From positions 407,933 through 471,932 of the forward strand of contig NZ_PZJO01000002.1 in assembly GCF_003206575.1 (NCBI RefSeq): a stretch of 64,000 nt of DNA, in the 5' to 3' direction. Position 1 is the first letter of the stretch. Every line of letters starts with the position of its first letter. Below, in pieces: positions 1-9,352 of this stretch. Origin of the DNA: Salinicola endophyticus (lineage in GTDB: Bacteria; Pseudomonadota; Gammaproteobacteria; Pseudomonadales; Halomonadaceae). A program made the position numbers and the translations under genes. The notes beneath the pieces were generated by a model that saw only the letters and a list, made by a program, of their open reading frames with translations, made no database searches and was not told the origin of the DNA.

Positions 1-1
1 C

Positions 2-3000
2 GATCAGGCGCTGCGCCCGCATGCCGATGCCGACGGCCAAATGCCGCAGGCCCGCTTCGACAGCGGCGCGGCCGATCTGCGCCAGCGCCGACAGCGGGTG
101 ATCGAGCTTGCCATGGCCAGTGGCGTGGTCAGTCAGACCGATGCCGGCTGGCAGCTGCGCGAAGCGGAAGAGATCGACGCCGCCACGATCTGGAACCTGC
201 TGATCCGCGACTACCCCGACTACGCCGCTCTGACCCACAGCGTCGGCCGACTCGGCCTGCACCTGGCCGAGTGGCTCGACGGCCAGCTCGATGCCGAGAG
301 CCTGGGGCTGGACAGCGCGCGCATGACCCGGCTGATCCAGGCCAGCGTGGGTGAGCGCGGCTGGTTCGCGCTGGCCGACACCTGGCAGGCGCAGTACCAG
401 CTCTCGTTGCAGCTGCTGCCGCCGCAGCAGCGGCTGATCCTGCTCGAGGCAGCGGCATCGCGGCCGCAGTTGGGTGAACGCCTGCTCCAGGGCATTCCCG
501 GTGACCGCGCGGCGTTCCGCTTTCTTCCACTGCGCGATAGTGCACGCCAGGAAGCCGAGGCGCTGGCCGAGCAGGATGCGCGTGTCGAGCTGATCGCCAC
601 CGACGCGGCCGATGCGGATATCGGGGCGACGGTCGCGCTGATCACCCTCGACGGCACCCGCGAAGAGACCGCCGCGCTACTGCGCACGCTGCCGCAGCAA
701 CTCGACGAGGAGGCGCAGATCGCGCTGCTGGCCCAGGGCGACAGCGACTGGCGCAGCTTCCTGTCGCTGGCCCTGGCGGACGACACCCTGCCCGCGGCGC
801 TCAATGAGGTGCGCGAGCAGCTCGAGATGCTCGGCTACCGCGGGATCGCCGAGCATGCCCTGGAGAGCGACCATGGCGGGTTGGTACTGCTGACAGCCCA
901 GCCGCCGCTGGCCAGCGCCACGCCGGGCGATGATAACGACGAGCGTGCCGAGACCGCACCGGCACACTGGCTGATCCTGGCCGACGCCGCCTCTCAGCCC
1001 CTCGCAAACGCGCTGGAAGCGCGCCTGAACGCCCTCGAAGAGACGGTCTCGCGGCGCAACGATGGTGAACCGGCGGCACTGCTCGCCGAGGTCGCAGCGA
1101 CCCAGGTGGTCGACCTGCGCGGCCTCGGCAGCGACGCCGAAACACGCTGCGTGCTCGCCATGCAGTGGTTGCAGAGTCTCGAAGCCAGTGGCAGTGAGGC
1201 GTCACTGTGGCTGATTACCCAGGGCGTCGGCCCCACCCTGGGCGCGATGGATATCCTGAGCGCCACACCGCCCGAAGACGCGGCCTTGTGGGGCTTCGGC
1301 CGCTCCCTGCAGAACGAGGCCGGCAGCCGCCAGGTGCGGCTGCTCGATCTGCCGCCAAACGCAGCGACCAACGAGGCGCTGCTGGACGCCCTGCTGTTCG
1401 AGCTGGAGATGCCGGATGCCGAGAGCGAGGTCGTGCTCGACGCCGAGGGCGCGCGCTGGGTGCCGCGTCTCGGGCTCGAGCCAGCGCCGGGCAGCGTCAA
1501 CGAAGCCGAGCAGCGCGAGATCGGCGCCGGCCACGCGGTCAGCCTGGGCTTCGAGCTGCCCGGTCAGCTGCGCCATCTGCGTTGGCAGCCCCATACGCTG
1601 GCCGCGCCTCAGGCGGGGCAGGTCGAGGTGGCGGTCAAGGCCACCGGGCTCAACTTCCGCGACGTGATGTATGCCCTCGGCCTGCTCTCGGACGAGGCGA
1701 TCGAGAACGGTTTCGCCGGCCCCACCCTGGGGCTGGAGTTCGCCGGTGAAGTGGTGCGGGTCGGCGATGCCGACAGCCCGCTCAAACCCGGCGATGCCGT
1801 GGTCGGTTTCGGCCCGGCGAGCTTCAGCGACCGCCTGATCGCCGATGCCAACGCCGTCGCCGCGATTCCGGCGGAGATCGGCTACGCCGCCGCGGCCACC
1901 ATCCCCACGACCTTTTTCACCGTCTACTACTCGCTCAAGCATCTGGCCCGCCTGCAGCCGGGTGAGCGGTTGCTGATCCACGGTGCCGCCGGCGGCGTGG
2001 GCCTGGCCGCGATCCAGATCGGCCGCTGGCTGGGCGCCGAGATCTACGCCACGGTCGGCTCCGCGGAAAAACGCGACTTCCTGCGCCTGATGGGCGTGGA
2101 GCGGCTCTATGATTCACGCAGCCTGACCTTCGCCGAAGAGATTCTGCACGATCTCTCGGTGGACAACGGCGGTGACGGCCGCGGGGTCGACGTGGTGCTC
2201 AACTCGCTGGCCGGCGAGGCGATCAACCAGAACCTGCGTGTGCTCAATCCGTTCGGCCGCTTCATCGAACTGGGCAAACGCGACTTCTACGAGAACACCA
2301 AGGTCGGGCTACGTCCGTTCCGTAATAACCTGAGCTATTTCGGGGTCGACTCCGACCAGCTGATGCGCGAGCTGCCGCGCCTGACCGGCGAACTGTTCGG
2401 CGAGATGATGGCGCTGTTCGCCGACGGCACCCTGGCACCGCTACCCTACACCGCCTTCGGCAGCGATCGGGTGGTCGAGGCCTTCCGCTACATGCAGCAG
2501 GCACGCCAGATCGGCAAGGTGGTGGTCACCTACGAGCGTCCGCCGCAGATCGCACCGACGCCCAGTGACGATCTCACTCTCACCCTGGATGCCGCCGCGA
2601 CCTACGTGGTTACCGGCGGGCTGGGCGGTTTCGGCCTCGCCACCGCCGAATGGCTGGCCGCCAAGGGTGCCCGCAAGCTGCTGCTGCTGGGACGCCGCGG
2701 CGCCACCACCGAAGAGGCCCGGGCCGGCGTGGCACGGCTGCAGGCCGCGGGTGTGAGCGTGCATGCCGAAGCCTGCGACGTGACCGATGCCGAGGCCCTG
2801 CGCGCGGTACTCGACACCGCCCGCGATGCCCTGGGTCCGCTCAAGGGCATCGTGCACGCCGCCACGGTGATCGACGATGGCCTGATCCGCAATCTCGACG
2901 CCGAGCGGGTGCGCCGCGCGATGGCGCCCAAGCTCGACGGTGCGCGCCATCTGGATGCGTTGACCGCGAACGACCCGCTCGATTTTTTCGTGGTCTACTC

Positions 3001-3766
3001 CTCCGCGACCACGCTCTTCGGCAACCCCGGCCAGGCCAGCTATGTGGCCGCCAATCACTGGCTGGAAGCCTTCGGTGCGCAGCGACGCGCCCAGGGTCGC
3101 CCCGCCACCGTGGTGCGCTGGGGGGCGATCGAGGATGTCGGTTTCCTCGCGCGGCATACCCAGACCCGCGACAGCCTGCAGGAGCGCCTGGGCGGCGAAG
3201 CACTGACCTCCCGCGATGCCCTCGAGGTGCTCGAGCGCATGCTGGTGGCCAATGTCGCCTCGCTCGGCGTGCTCGAGCTGGAGTGGCGCGCGCTGGCGCG
3301 CTTCCTGCCCACGGCGGAGACGCCGCGCTACCGAGAGATCGCCCGCAGCGCCAGCGACGACGGCAGCAGCGAAGGCGACGAGGACCTGCAGCAGCTGCTG
3401 GCAAGTCTGGAGCCGGAGGCGCTCTACGACACCCTGATCGGGGTCCTCAGCAAGGAACTCGCCAAGATTCTGCTGATCGATGAAGAGAAGATCGACATTC
3501 ACAAGTCGGTCTACGACATGGGCTTCGATTCGCTGATGGGGGTCGAGCTGGTCACCGCGCTGGAGTCGCGCCTGGGTATCCAGGTCCCGGTGATGGTGCT
3601 CAGCGAGGCCGGCACCCTGGCCAAGCTGTGCGACTATCTGATGCACAAGCTGCGTGGCGACGGTGGCGACAGCGATAACGAAGACGAATCGATCAGCAGT
3701 CTCGCAGCCCGCCACGGGGTCAGCGAGCTGCAGGATGGGCAAGTCCCCGGAGAGAGCAAACCGTGA
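2..3766 (+). CDS. Type I polyketide/fatty-acid synthase, 3' part (ER-KR-ACP), RkpA-like
   Basis: The reading frame is open at the left edge, so only the C-terminal ~1250 residues are visible. Counting from the first in-window Met (base 41): residues ~1-480 resemble the degenerate linker/methyltransferase region of reducing PKSs; ~510-830 is an enoylreductase (LNFRDV near 537, glycine-rich GAAGGVG near 646); ~850-1070 is a ketoreductase (TGGLGGFG near 857, YSSA and ASYVAAN catalytic region near 985-1000); the tail is an acyl carrier protein with GFDSL, the phosphopantetheine serine being residue ~1164. There is no thioesterase; release is probably by the next gene, whose GTG start overlaps this stop. 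By context this looks like RkpA of rhizobial K-antigen loci. The product is inferred to be a reduced acyl chain on the ACP. KS, AT and DH are presumably to the left. Confidence 0.85.
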   Translation, partial: DQALRPHADADGQMPQARFDSGAADLRQRRQRVIELAMASGVVSQTDAGWQLREAEEIDAATIWNLLIRDYPDYAALTHSVGRLGLHLAEWLDGQLDAESLGLDSARMTRLIQASVGERGWFALADTWQAQYQLSLQLLPPQQRLILLEAAASRPQLGERLLQGIPGDRAAFRFLPLRDSARQEAEALAEQDARVELIATDAADADIGATVALITLDGTREETAALLRTLPQQLDEEAQIALLAQGDSDWRSFLSLALADDTLPAALNEVREQLEMLGYRGIAEHALESDHGGLVLLTAQPPLASATPGDDNDERAETAPAHWLILADAASQPLANALEARLNALEETVSRRNDGEPAALLAEVAATQVVDLRGLGSDAETRCVLAMQWLQSLEASGSEASLWLITQGVGPTLGAMDILSATPPEDAALWGFGRSLQNEAGSRQVRLLDLPPNAATNEALLDALLFELEMPDAESEVVLDAEGARWVPRLGLEPAPGSVNEAEQREIGAGHAVSLGFELPGQLRHLRWQPHTLAAPQAGQVEVAVKATGLNFRDVMYALGLLSDEAIENGFAGPTLGLEFAGEVVRVGDADSPLKPGDAVVGFGPASFSDRLIADANAVAAIPAEIGYAAAATIPTTFFTVYYSLKHLARLQPGERLLIHGAAGGVGLAAIQIGRWLGAEIYATVGSAEKRDFLRLMGVERLYDSRSLTFAEEILHDLSVDNGGDGRGVDVVLNSLAGEAINQNLRVLNPFGRFIELGKRDFYENTKVGLRPFRNNLSYFGVDSDQLMRELPRLTGELFGEMMALFADGTLAPLPYTAFGSDRVVEAFRYMQQARQIGKVVVTYERPPQIAPTPSDDLTLTLDAAATYVVTGGLGGFGLATAEWLAAKGARKLLLLGRRGATTEEARAGVARLQAAGVSVHAEACDVTDAEALRAVLDTARDALGPLKGIVHAATVIDDGLIRNLDAERVRRAMAPKLDGARHLDALTANDPLDFFVVYSSATTLFGNPGQASYVAANHWLEAFGAQRRAQGRPATVVRWGAIEDVGFLARHTQTRDSLQERLGGEALTSRDALEVLERMLVANVASLGVLELEWRALARFLPTAETPRYREIARSASDDGSSEGDEDLQQLLASLEPEALYDTLIGVLSKELAKILLIDEEKIDIHKSVYDMGFDSLMGVELVTALESRLGIQVPVMVLSEAGTLAKLCDYLMHKLRGDGGDSDNEDESISSLAARHGVSELQDGQVPGESKP

Positions 3767-5085
3767 GTCAGTCCGATACGCTCAAGCAGCGTCTGCTCGA
3801 CCAGGCCCGCCAACGGCGCCAGCAGCGCCCGGCGGGCGATGCCCCCAGCCCGCGCCCCGCAGGCGCCGGCGTGGACGAACGCTTTACCCGTTTCGACCGC
3901 CACCCTGGCTATCAGCAGTTGAAGCTGATGCGCGAAGGTGGCCAACGGCTAGGTATCCCCGACCCCTTCTTCAAGGTCCACGAAGGCACCGCCGGGGCCA
4001 CCACCACCATCGGTGGGCGCGAGTGCATCAACTTCGCCAGCTACAACTATCTCGGGCTGGCTCACCACCCCAAGGTGATCCAGGCCGGCATCGAGGCGCT
4101 AAAGCGCTACGGCAGCTCGGTCTCGGCGAGCCGACCGGTCTCCGGCGAGCGCCCCATCCACCACGAGCTGGAGCGCGCCATCGCCGAGACCTACGAGGTC
4201 GAGGACGCGGTGGTGTTCGTCAGCGGCCACGCCACCAACGTCTCGACCCTGGGCTACCTGCTCGGACCCAAGGATCTGGTGCTGCACGACGAGTACATCC
4301 ACAACAGCACCCTGGTGGGGGCCCAGCTCTCCGGCGCGCGGCGGATGAGCTTCGCCCACAACGACCCGGCGGCACTCGAGGCCCTGCTGGCGCGCCACCG
4401 TGGGCAGTTCGAACGCGTGCTGGTGGTGATCGAGGGGCTCTACAGCATGGATGGGGACGCCCCCGATCTGAAGCGCTTCGTCGAGATCAAGCAGCGCCAC
4501 CAGGCGTGGCTGATGGTCGATGAGGCGCACTCCTTCGCGGTGATGGGCGACACCGGCCTGGGGCTGCGCGAGCACTGTCAGGTGGCGGCCACCGACGTCG
4601 ATATCTGGATGGGTACGCTCTCCAAGACGATGTCCGGCTGCGGTGGCTATATCGCCGGCTGCCGCGAACTGGTCGAGATGCTGCGCTACTTTGCGCCGGG
4701 CTTTCTCTACAGCGTGGGCATGCCGGCCCAGGTCGCCGCCCCGTCACTCGCCGCGCTCGCGGTGATGAAAGAGGAACCGCAGCGCCTGCGCGACCTGCAC
4801 ACCATCTCGAGCTACTTCCTCGAACAGGCCAAGGCGCGCGGCTTCGACATCGGCGACAGCATCGGCGTTGCGGTGGTACCGATCATCGTCGGCAGCTCGG
4901 TGCTCGCCGCCGGCCTCTCGGACGCCCTGCTCCAGCACGACATCAACGTACAACCGATCCTGCACCCCGCGGTGCCGGAAAAGAGCGCCCGTCTACGCTT
5001 CTTCCTCAACTGCGAGCACACCCGCGAGCAGATCGACCGCACCCTGGACGTCCTTCAGGTCGAGTGGCAGGCCCGCATCCAGTAA
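3763..5085 (+). CDS. Alpha-oxoamine synthase family aminotransferase, RkpG-like
   Basis: 440-residue PLP enzyme of the alpha-oxoamine synthase family (relatives: BioF, Kbl, serine palmitoyltransferase). It has the DEAHSFAVMG aspartate/histidine motif and the PLP lysine in TLSKT (K288). An N-terminal extension of ~60 residues precedes the core. The GTG start overlaps the PKS stop (GTGA), with a GGAG-type ribosome site just upstream, so translation is probably coupled. Known relatives condense an amino acid with an acyl-CoA or acyl-ACP with loss of CO2; placed after an ACP without thioesterase, this one probably off-loads the chain as an alpha-amino ketone. The pair matches the RkpA-RkpG arrangement of Sinorhizobium capsule loci. 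The amino acid and acyl specificity cannot be read from the sequence. Confidence 0.88.
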   Translation: MSQSDTLKQRLLDQARQRRQQRPAGDAPSPRPAGAGVDERFTRFDRHPGYQQLKLMREGGQRLGIPDPFFKVHEGTAGATTTIGGRECINFASYNYLGLAHHPKVIQAGIEALKRYGSSVSASRPVSGERPIHHELERAIAETYEVEDAVVFVSGHATNVSTLGYLLGPKDLVLHDEYIHNSTLVGAQLSGARRMSFAHNDPAALEALLARHRGQFERVLVVIEGLYSMDGDAPDLKRFVEIKQRHQAWLMVDEAHSFAVMGDTGLGLREHCQVAATDVDIWMGTLSKTMSGCGGYIAGCRELVEMLRYFAPGFLYSVGMPAQVAAPSLAALAVMKEEPQRLRDLHTISSYFLEQAKARGFDIGDSIGVAVVPIIVGSSVLAAGLSDALLQHDINVQPILHPAVPEKSARLRFFLNCEHTREQIDRTLDVLQVEWQARIQ

Positions 5086-5104
5086 GCAGGCCAATCGCTC
5101 CCGC

Positions 5105-5127
5105 GACCGCGGCGCCACGCCGCGGTC
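5105..5127 (+). terminator. Terminator hairpin after the PKS-AOS pair
   Basis: Perfect 10-bp stem (GACCGCGGCG / CGCCGCGGTC) with a 3-base loop, 20 bases after the oxoamine synthase stop, followed by a weak T-rich tract. The short T run makes efficiency uncertain. Confidence 0.6.
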
Positions 5128-5368
5128 TTCCCTCAGCGCGTATTCCCCCTCGTAGGTGGGGCCAACGCTAGACGCGAACTTTACCCGCAAAGAACAAACC
5201 GGCAGCCTTGCCTTTACCGCCTCAATCTCCGAGCAAGCCCCCTCTCCTCGCGTCGAGTCGCCTCACTACATTAGAGCCACCTTGTATTTTATTTCTCGTC
5301 CGTCATGCTGAACTCTGCCCCTTATTTGCCGATGACAAAACTCATATAACCGACAGGGAACAGCAGCG

Positions 5369-6877
5369 ATGCGGATCGACATCAAGGCGGCCGTACTCGG
5401 CTTGAGTACGCTTACCGCTTGCCCCAACGTGGCCGCCGCCGGCTTCGGTCTGGCAGAGCTGATTCAAATTGGCCAGGCACTGCCCGATGTGCAGAACCAG
5501 GATGCCCTCTCGATAGACGCTACTCAGGCCAGCCTGAAACTGAACAACGGCCGTGAATTCACTATCAGCTCGCCCGACGGCCAGACCTCGCTGGCCGACC
5601 TGGTCAAGGGAGACAGCGTGGCGCTGGATGTGAACGGCAATCGGGTCAACGTCACGACCACGGCTGCAAGCCTCGAAGCGGGTTATGACAAGGGCGATCA
5701 AGCGGCGGTCTACTCGATCTCCAGCGTGGTCGACACCCGGCCGCTGACCCTGAGCTGGGAGGGTACACCTGATTCGATCGCCACAGCCAATCGCCTCTCC
5801 GCCACCCTCAACGGCCAGCCCGTCACGCTGGTTCTCCCCGAGGGCCAGACGCTGGACGATTTCAAGGGGTCGACGCCGATCACCCTATTGGACGCCAACG
5901 GCAATCCGCTGGTCGAGGAGCGGTCACTCAACGCGCTCTCGCCGAGCCGCCTGCTGCAACTGGCCGCTCGTCTGGGCATGCTCGATACCGACATGGCGCT
6001 ACGCGGCGCCCAGAAGCAGGCGATGGCGCAGAACTTCGGCATTCTCTCCAGTCAGATCGACAGCGCCATGCAGCCCGGGCGGGCGCGCTCGAATGCCCCG
6101 CGCCAGGGCCAGCGCTTTGCCGCGGGTCGTGGCTTCAACGTCTGGGTGGCCAGCGAAGCGAGCGATCTGGAGGGGCGTGCCAACACCACCGCCTATGACG
6201 GCGACGGCAAGGCAGCGTTCGTCGGCATCGACTGGAAGCGCAACGACTGGCTGCTGGGAATCGCCACCGGGCACAGCTCAGTCGATATCACCACCACCAA
6301 CCGGGTCGCGCGTGTCGATCTCGGCGGTGACGTGATCGCCCCCTACGCCGCCGTGGCCGTCGACAATGGCCGCTGGGTGTTCGATGCGGTTGGACTCTAT
6401 CAGTCGCTGGATGGCCGCAGTCGCAACCGCTATCTGGACGGCGATGTGGATCTCGATGGCGAGCGCTGGGGCGCGCGCGGCTCGACGACCTACTATCTTC
6501 CACGCCTGGATCAATGGCAGGTCGGGGTGACCGCCGGCGGCGCCTATCTCAATGACAAGCTGCAGGGGCGCTATCTCGGCACCCAGAGCGATTACGGGGT
6601 CGAGCTCGGTGAGCTCTTCGGCGGGCTCAAGCTGGGCTACGATCTGCCCCACGGGCAGCTCTACGCCAGCGTGCTGCACTATCACAACATCACCGCCCAC
6701 GTGGACAGTCGGGTCAATCTCATCGAGGAGGATGACCCCAGCCGGGAGCAGTTGGGCGTGGGACTGTCACATCAGTTGGGGCAGCGCTGGAATGTCGACT
6801 TTGCCGGTGTAGCCGTCGTCGGCAGCAGCGACACCCGCTATCGCAAGGTGCAGGCGACCCTGGCCTACCGTCTCTAG
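5369..6877 (+). CDS. Autotransporter-type outer-membrane beta-barrel protein, short passenger
   Basis: 502 residues. The N-terminus (1-24) looks like a signal peptide ending in VAAA. Residues ~40-240 are a soluble region with beta-rich repeats (NGQPVTL, NGNPL). Residues ~245-502 show the alternating amphipathic strand pattern and Gly/Asn/Tyr content of an autotransporter barrel (FNVWVASEASDLEGR, GRYLGTQSDYGVELGELFGGLKLGYDL), ending ...LAYRL with an aromatic near the C-terminus as outer-membrane barrels do. An AGGGAA ribosome site precedes the ATG. It stands alone between the PKS pair and a convergent regulator gene. The specific function is unknown; adhesin or surface-stabilising roles are possible. 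Confidence 0.65.
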   Translation: MRIDIKAAVLGLSTLTACPNVAAAGFGLAELIQIGQALPDVQNQDALSIDATQASLKLNNGREFTISSPDGQTSLADLVKGDSVALDVNGNRVNVTTTAASLEAGYDKGDQAAVYSISSVVDTRPLTLSWEGTPDSIATANRLSATLNGQPVTLVLPEGQTLDDFKGSTPITLLDANGNPLVEERSLNALSPSRLLQLAARLGMLDTDMALRGAQKQAMAQNFGILSSQIDSAMQPGRARSNAPRQGQRFAAGRGFNVWVASEASDLEGRANTTAYDGDGKAAFVGIDWKRNDWLLGIATGHSSVDITTTNRVARVDLGGDVIAPYAAVAVDNGRWVFDAVGLYQSLDGRSRNRYLDGDVDLDGERWGARGSTTYYLPRLDQWQVGVTAGGAYLNDKLQGRYLGTQSDYGVELGELFGGLKLGYDLPHGQLYASVLHYHNITAHVDSRVNLIEEDDPSREQLGVGLSHQLGQRWNVDFAGVAVVGSSDTRYRKVQATLAYRL

Positions 6878-6941
6878 GTACCCTTGCCTAGCGTTTCCAG
6901 GGACGGTGCTGAAAAAGACATGCGCTCGCCGAGAGCGGGGA

Positions 6942-8363
6942 TCAGATCACGCCGATATGCTGATCCGGGCGACTCTGCAGGGTCTGGGCGATATCGCCCA
7001 GGGCCACCGCCAGCGACTGGCGGCTGATGGCGCCGCCCAGACAGACGCGCACGGCCTCCGGCGGCTGTCCGGAGACGGTGAAGGCGTCGCTGGGTACGAC
7101 ACTGATGTCGAAGTTGCCCAGACGATGGGCAAAGGCCGCCCGGCTCCAGTGGGATGCCAGGGGTATCCAGATATGGAAGGCGTCCGGCTGTCCGCGGAAA
7201 CTGCCCTGGGGCAGCCACTCGCCGACCAGCGCGTAGCGGGCACGGGTCTCGCTGCGTATCGCTTCCAGCCAGCGCGCCGCGATGCCACTCTCGATCCACT
7301 CGGTGGCCAGTGCGGCATTCAACGGCGATGCCATCACCGTGGTCGCGCGCATGGCACCGGCCAGACGCCGCGCCTCGGCCTGCCCCGGCGCCACCACATA
7401 GGCGAGCCGCAGCCCCGCGCCCAGACACTTGGCCAGCCCGGCAATATAGTAGGTCGATTCCGGCGCATAGCTCGCCAACGGTGCCACCGGCTGACGCGGC
7501 AGCGCGGCGTAGGCATCGTCTTCGATGATCGGCACGCCGTAGCGCCGCGCCACCTCGGCGATCGCCTCGCGCCGGGCGGGCGTCATCGTCCCCGCGGTGG
7601 GATTGTGCAGGGTCGGATTGCAGTAGAGCGCGCGCGGCGAGTAGCGGGCGCAGGCGGCGGCGAAAGCTTCGGGATCTATGCCCGCCTCGTCGATCGGCAA
7701 GCCGACCAGTCGGATACCCAGCTGCCCGGCCACGGCGCGTAGACCGGGATAGGTGAGCGCGGCACAGCACACCACGGCATCCGGCTCGGTCGCTTTCAGC
7801 AGGGTCAAGATAGAGAGCAGCGCACTCTGCGCGCCGGGGCAGACAAGTAACCTCGCCGCCGGCACGTCAGGCCAGTGCCGCGATAGCCAGCCCGCGCCGG
7901 CCTCGCGGTCGCGCGTGGAACCGCCGAACTCCTGATAGCGCAGCAGCTCCGGCAGCCGCGGCTGCAGGGCGGCCAGGCCGGCCTGCATCTGCGCCGCCAG
8001 CTCGGTGTCGGTCGGCTCCGGCGGCAGGTTCATGCTCATGTCCGCGCCGCGCCGAACCTCCGGCGGCGGCAGCGGCGTAGCCACCTTGGCGGGCCGCGCC
8101 TCGCCAAGCACGTAGCTGCCACTACCGACCCGCCCCTCGATCAGACCACGCTCCCGCGCCTCGTTGTAGGCTCGGGTCACGGTGGTGAAGTTGATCCCGA
8201 GATGCTCGGCGAGCTGACGCTGGGTCGGCAACTGCTGATTCGGCGCGAGGCGGCCGCTGGCGATATCCTCGGCGATCGCATCGGCAATGGCACGATAGAG
8301 CGGACGCGTCGCCAGCGAGAGTCGCGGCACCCACGGCATGACATCTTCGGCCCAGACCGGCAT
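6942..8363 (-). CDS. MocR/PdxR-type regulator (GntR DNA-binding plus aminotransferase fold)
   Basis: 473 residues. Residues ~15-85 form a GntR winged helix (LYRAIADAIAEDIASG, LPTQRQLAEHLGINFTTVTRAYNEARERGLI); ~115-470 is a class I aminotransferase fold with CNPTLHNPTAG, EDDAYAAL and the PLP-lysine region GLAKCLGAG. MocR proteins use a PLP-dependent sensor domain to control nearby transport or metabolic genes. The start codon shares one base with the stop of the upstream 190-residue membrane protein (TGATG), so the two are co-transcribed. An alternative start is Met9. The ligand is unknown; the operon promoter carries a candidate operator at 9054-9096. Confidence 0.88.
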   Translation of the reverse strand: MPVWAEDVMPWVPRLSLATRPLYRAIADAIAEDIASGRLAPNQQLPTQRQLAEHLGINFTTVTRAYNEARERGLIEGRVGSGSYVLGEARPAKVATPLPPPEVRRGADMSMNLPPEPTDTELAAQMQAGLAALQPRLPELLRYQEFGGSTRDREAGAGWLSRHWPDVPAARLLVCPGAQSALLSILTLLKATEPDAVVCCAALTYPGLRAVAGQLGIRLVGLPIDEAGIDPEAFAAACARYSPRALYCNPTLHNPTAGTMTPARREAIAEVARRYGVPIIEDDAYAALPRQPVAPLASYAPESTYYIAGLAKCLGAGLRLAYVVAPGQAEARRLAGAMRATTVMASPLNAALATEWIESGIAARWLEAIRSETRARYALVGEWLPQGSFRGQPDAFHIWIPLASHWSRAAFAHRLGNFDISVVPSDAFTVSGQPPEAVRVCLGGAISRQSLAVALGDIAQTLQSRPDQHIGVI

Positions 8364-8935
8364 CAGGCGAGATACCGATTGAGGCGGCCGATGCGATAGA
8401 GATCGTGCAGGTAGAGATCCAGCTTGGCCACCGCGTGGGTCAACAGGATCACCAGCACCAGCAGCACCAGGATCACCACCGGGTCGTTCATCCAGGCAAA
8501 GGTCGCGCCGGGCACTTCGTAAGCAACGGTATAAAGGCTCAGGCCGCCCAGAAACATGGCGATCAGGCAGTCGACAAGCACCACGATCAGCAGGGCCTTG
8601 CGCCAGTCATGCGCCACCGGACGGCCGGTCCACAGCGACAGATAGCGAATTTTCACCCCCTGCTCCAGCACGATGCTCTTGCGCCGGCGCAGCAGCGGCT
8701 CAGGGTTACGCGACAGCGTCTCGTCACGCTGTGCCGCGCTCACCAACCGCTCGGGAAAGACCCCGCGCAGCGCCGCAAACGCACTCTCTGCCGCGGAAAC
8801 ACGGCTCGCCCCTTCACGCATCGCCAGCGCTTCGTCGTCGCCGACGTTCTGCGCATAGTAGATGTCGTAAACCTGATAGACGGCGAATGCCACCCCCACA
8901 AAGATCACCGCCAGCACCAGTATTGTCTGGATCAT
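8363..8935 (-). CDS. Hypothetical inner-membrane protein, three TM segments
   Basis: 190 residues. TM segments lie at ~1-20, ~115-137 and ~148-168; a basic cytoplasmic region (~85-112, LLRRRKS, HDWRK) sits between the first two. No enzymatic motif was seen and the family was not recognised. It is the first gene of a two-gene unit with the MocR regulator, so it could be the regulator's target or part of a transporter. The promoter upstream is a good sigma-70 match. Confidence 0.6.
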   Translation of the reverse strand: MIQTILVLAVIFVGVAFAVYQVYDIYYAQNVGDDEALAMREGASRVSAAESAFAALRGVFPERLVSAAQRDETLSRNPEPLLRRRKSIVLEQGVKIRYLSLWTGRPVAHDWRKALLIVVLVDCLIAMFLGGLSLYTVAYEVPGATFAWMNDPVVILVLLVLVILLTHAVAKLDLYLHDLYRIGRLNRYLA

Positions 8936-9023
8936 ACCCCGCCCCCCATGATTTCCATCGCACCATCGCTCTTCCCGAGGGCATCGGCGCTATACGCCGC
9001 CCCGGGTTCCCGTAGACGCAAGA

Positions 9024-9052
9024 ATATTAGCAGCCATACAAAAACCATTCAA
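9024..9052 (-). promoter_or_regulatory. Sigma-70 promoter of the membrane-protein/mocR operon
   Basis: On the minus strand: -35 TTGAAT (9047-9052), 17-base spacer, -10 TAATAT (9024-9029). It reads toward the gene starting at 8935. Confidence 0.65.
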
Positions 9053-9053
9053 T

Positions 9054-9096
9054 ACAGGTATCGATGCATGCATTTATGTATTGTATGCATTCCTGT
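9054..9096. promoter_or_regulatory. Candidate MocR operator (interrupted inverted repeat)
   Basis: Arms ACAGG...ATGCAT and ATGCAT...CCTGT sit directly upstream of the -35 box, with additional ATGCAT copies and an AT-rich centre. MocR proteins usually bind two repeats beside the promoter they control. That this is its site is an inference. Confidence 0.4.
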
Positions 9097-9202
9097 TTAT
9101 TGCCTGCACCTGGCCTCGCGCCTGCGCCCCTCTGCTGACGTGGGCATCTTTGCTCGCGAAGGCTTTCCCTCCGCCATGGCATATAGGCAAACATCAGACA
9201 AC

Positions 9203-9249
9203 AAAAGAGCCTTTCCCGTACCGGGTCTGCACCCGGCCGGGAAAGGCTC
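9203..9249 (-). terminator. Terminator of the nonulosonate operon
   Basis: Long hairpin: outer arms GAGCCTTTCCC (9207-9217) and GGGAAAGGCTC (9239-9249), inner arms CCGGGT/ACCCGG. On the minus strand the stem is followed by TTTTGTT. Located ~100 bases after the stop of the PIG-L gene. Nearly the same element recurs at 19154-19200. Confidence 0.85.
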
Positions 9250-9352
9250 TCGGCAAAGAGGATCCATGGACGCCGACCGCCAGCCTCAACCCGTGATCAG
9301 CTTGCCCCTGACCGGCGCAGTGCATCGCGACTGGTATCGCTCATGGCATACG

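Larger units (their letters stand above)
8936..9206. other. Intergenic region with promoter and operator for the membrane-protein/mocR operon
   Basis: Between the start of the 190-residue protein and the terminator of the nonulosonate operon. It contains the promoter and the AT-rich inverted repeat listed separately; no gene is supported. Confidence 0.5.

Noticed and set aside
1207..1749. Long alternative frames inside the PKS, bio and glgP genes
   Set aside because: They are Arg/Ala/Pro-rich shadows of real genes in GC-rich DNA and show no domain features.
2441..3742. 433-codon minus-strand frame opposite the PKS
   Set aside because: It is antisense to conserved ER-KR-ACP domains and carries no recognisable motif.
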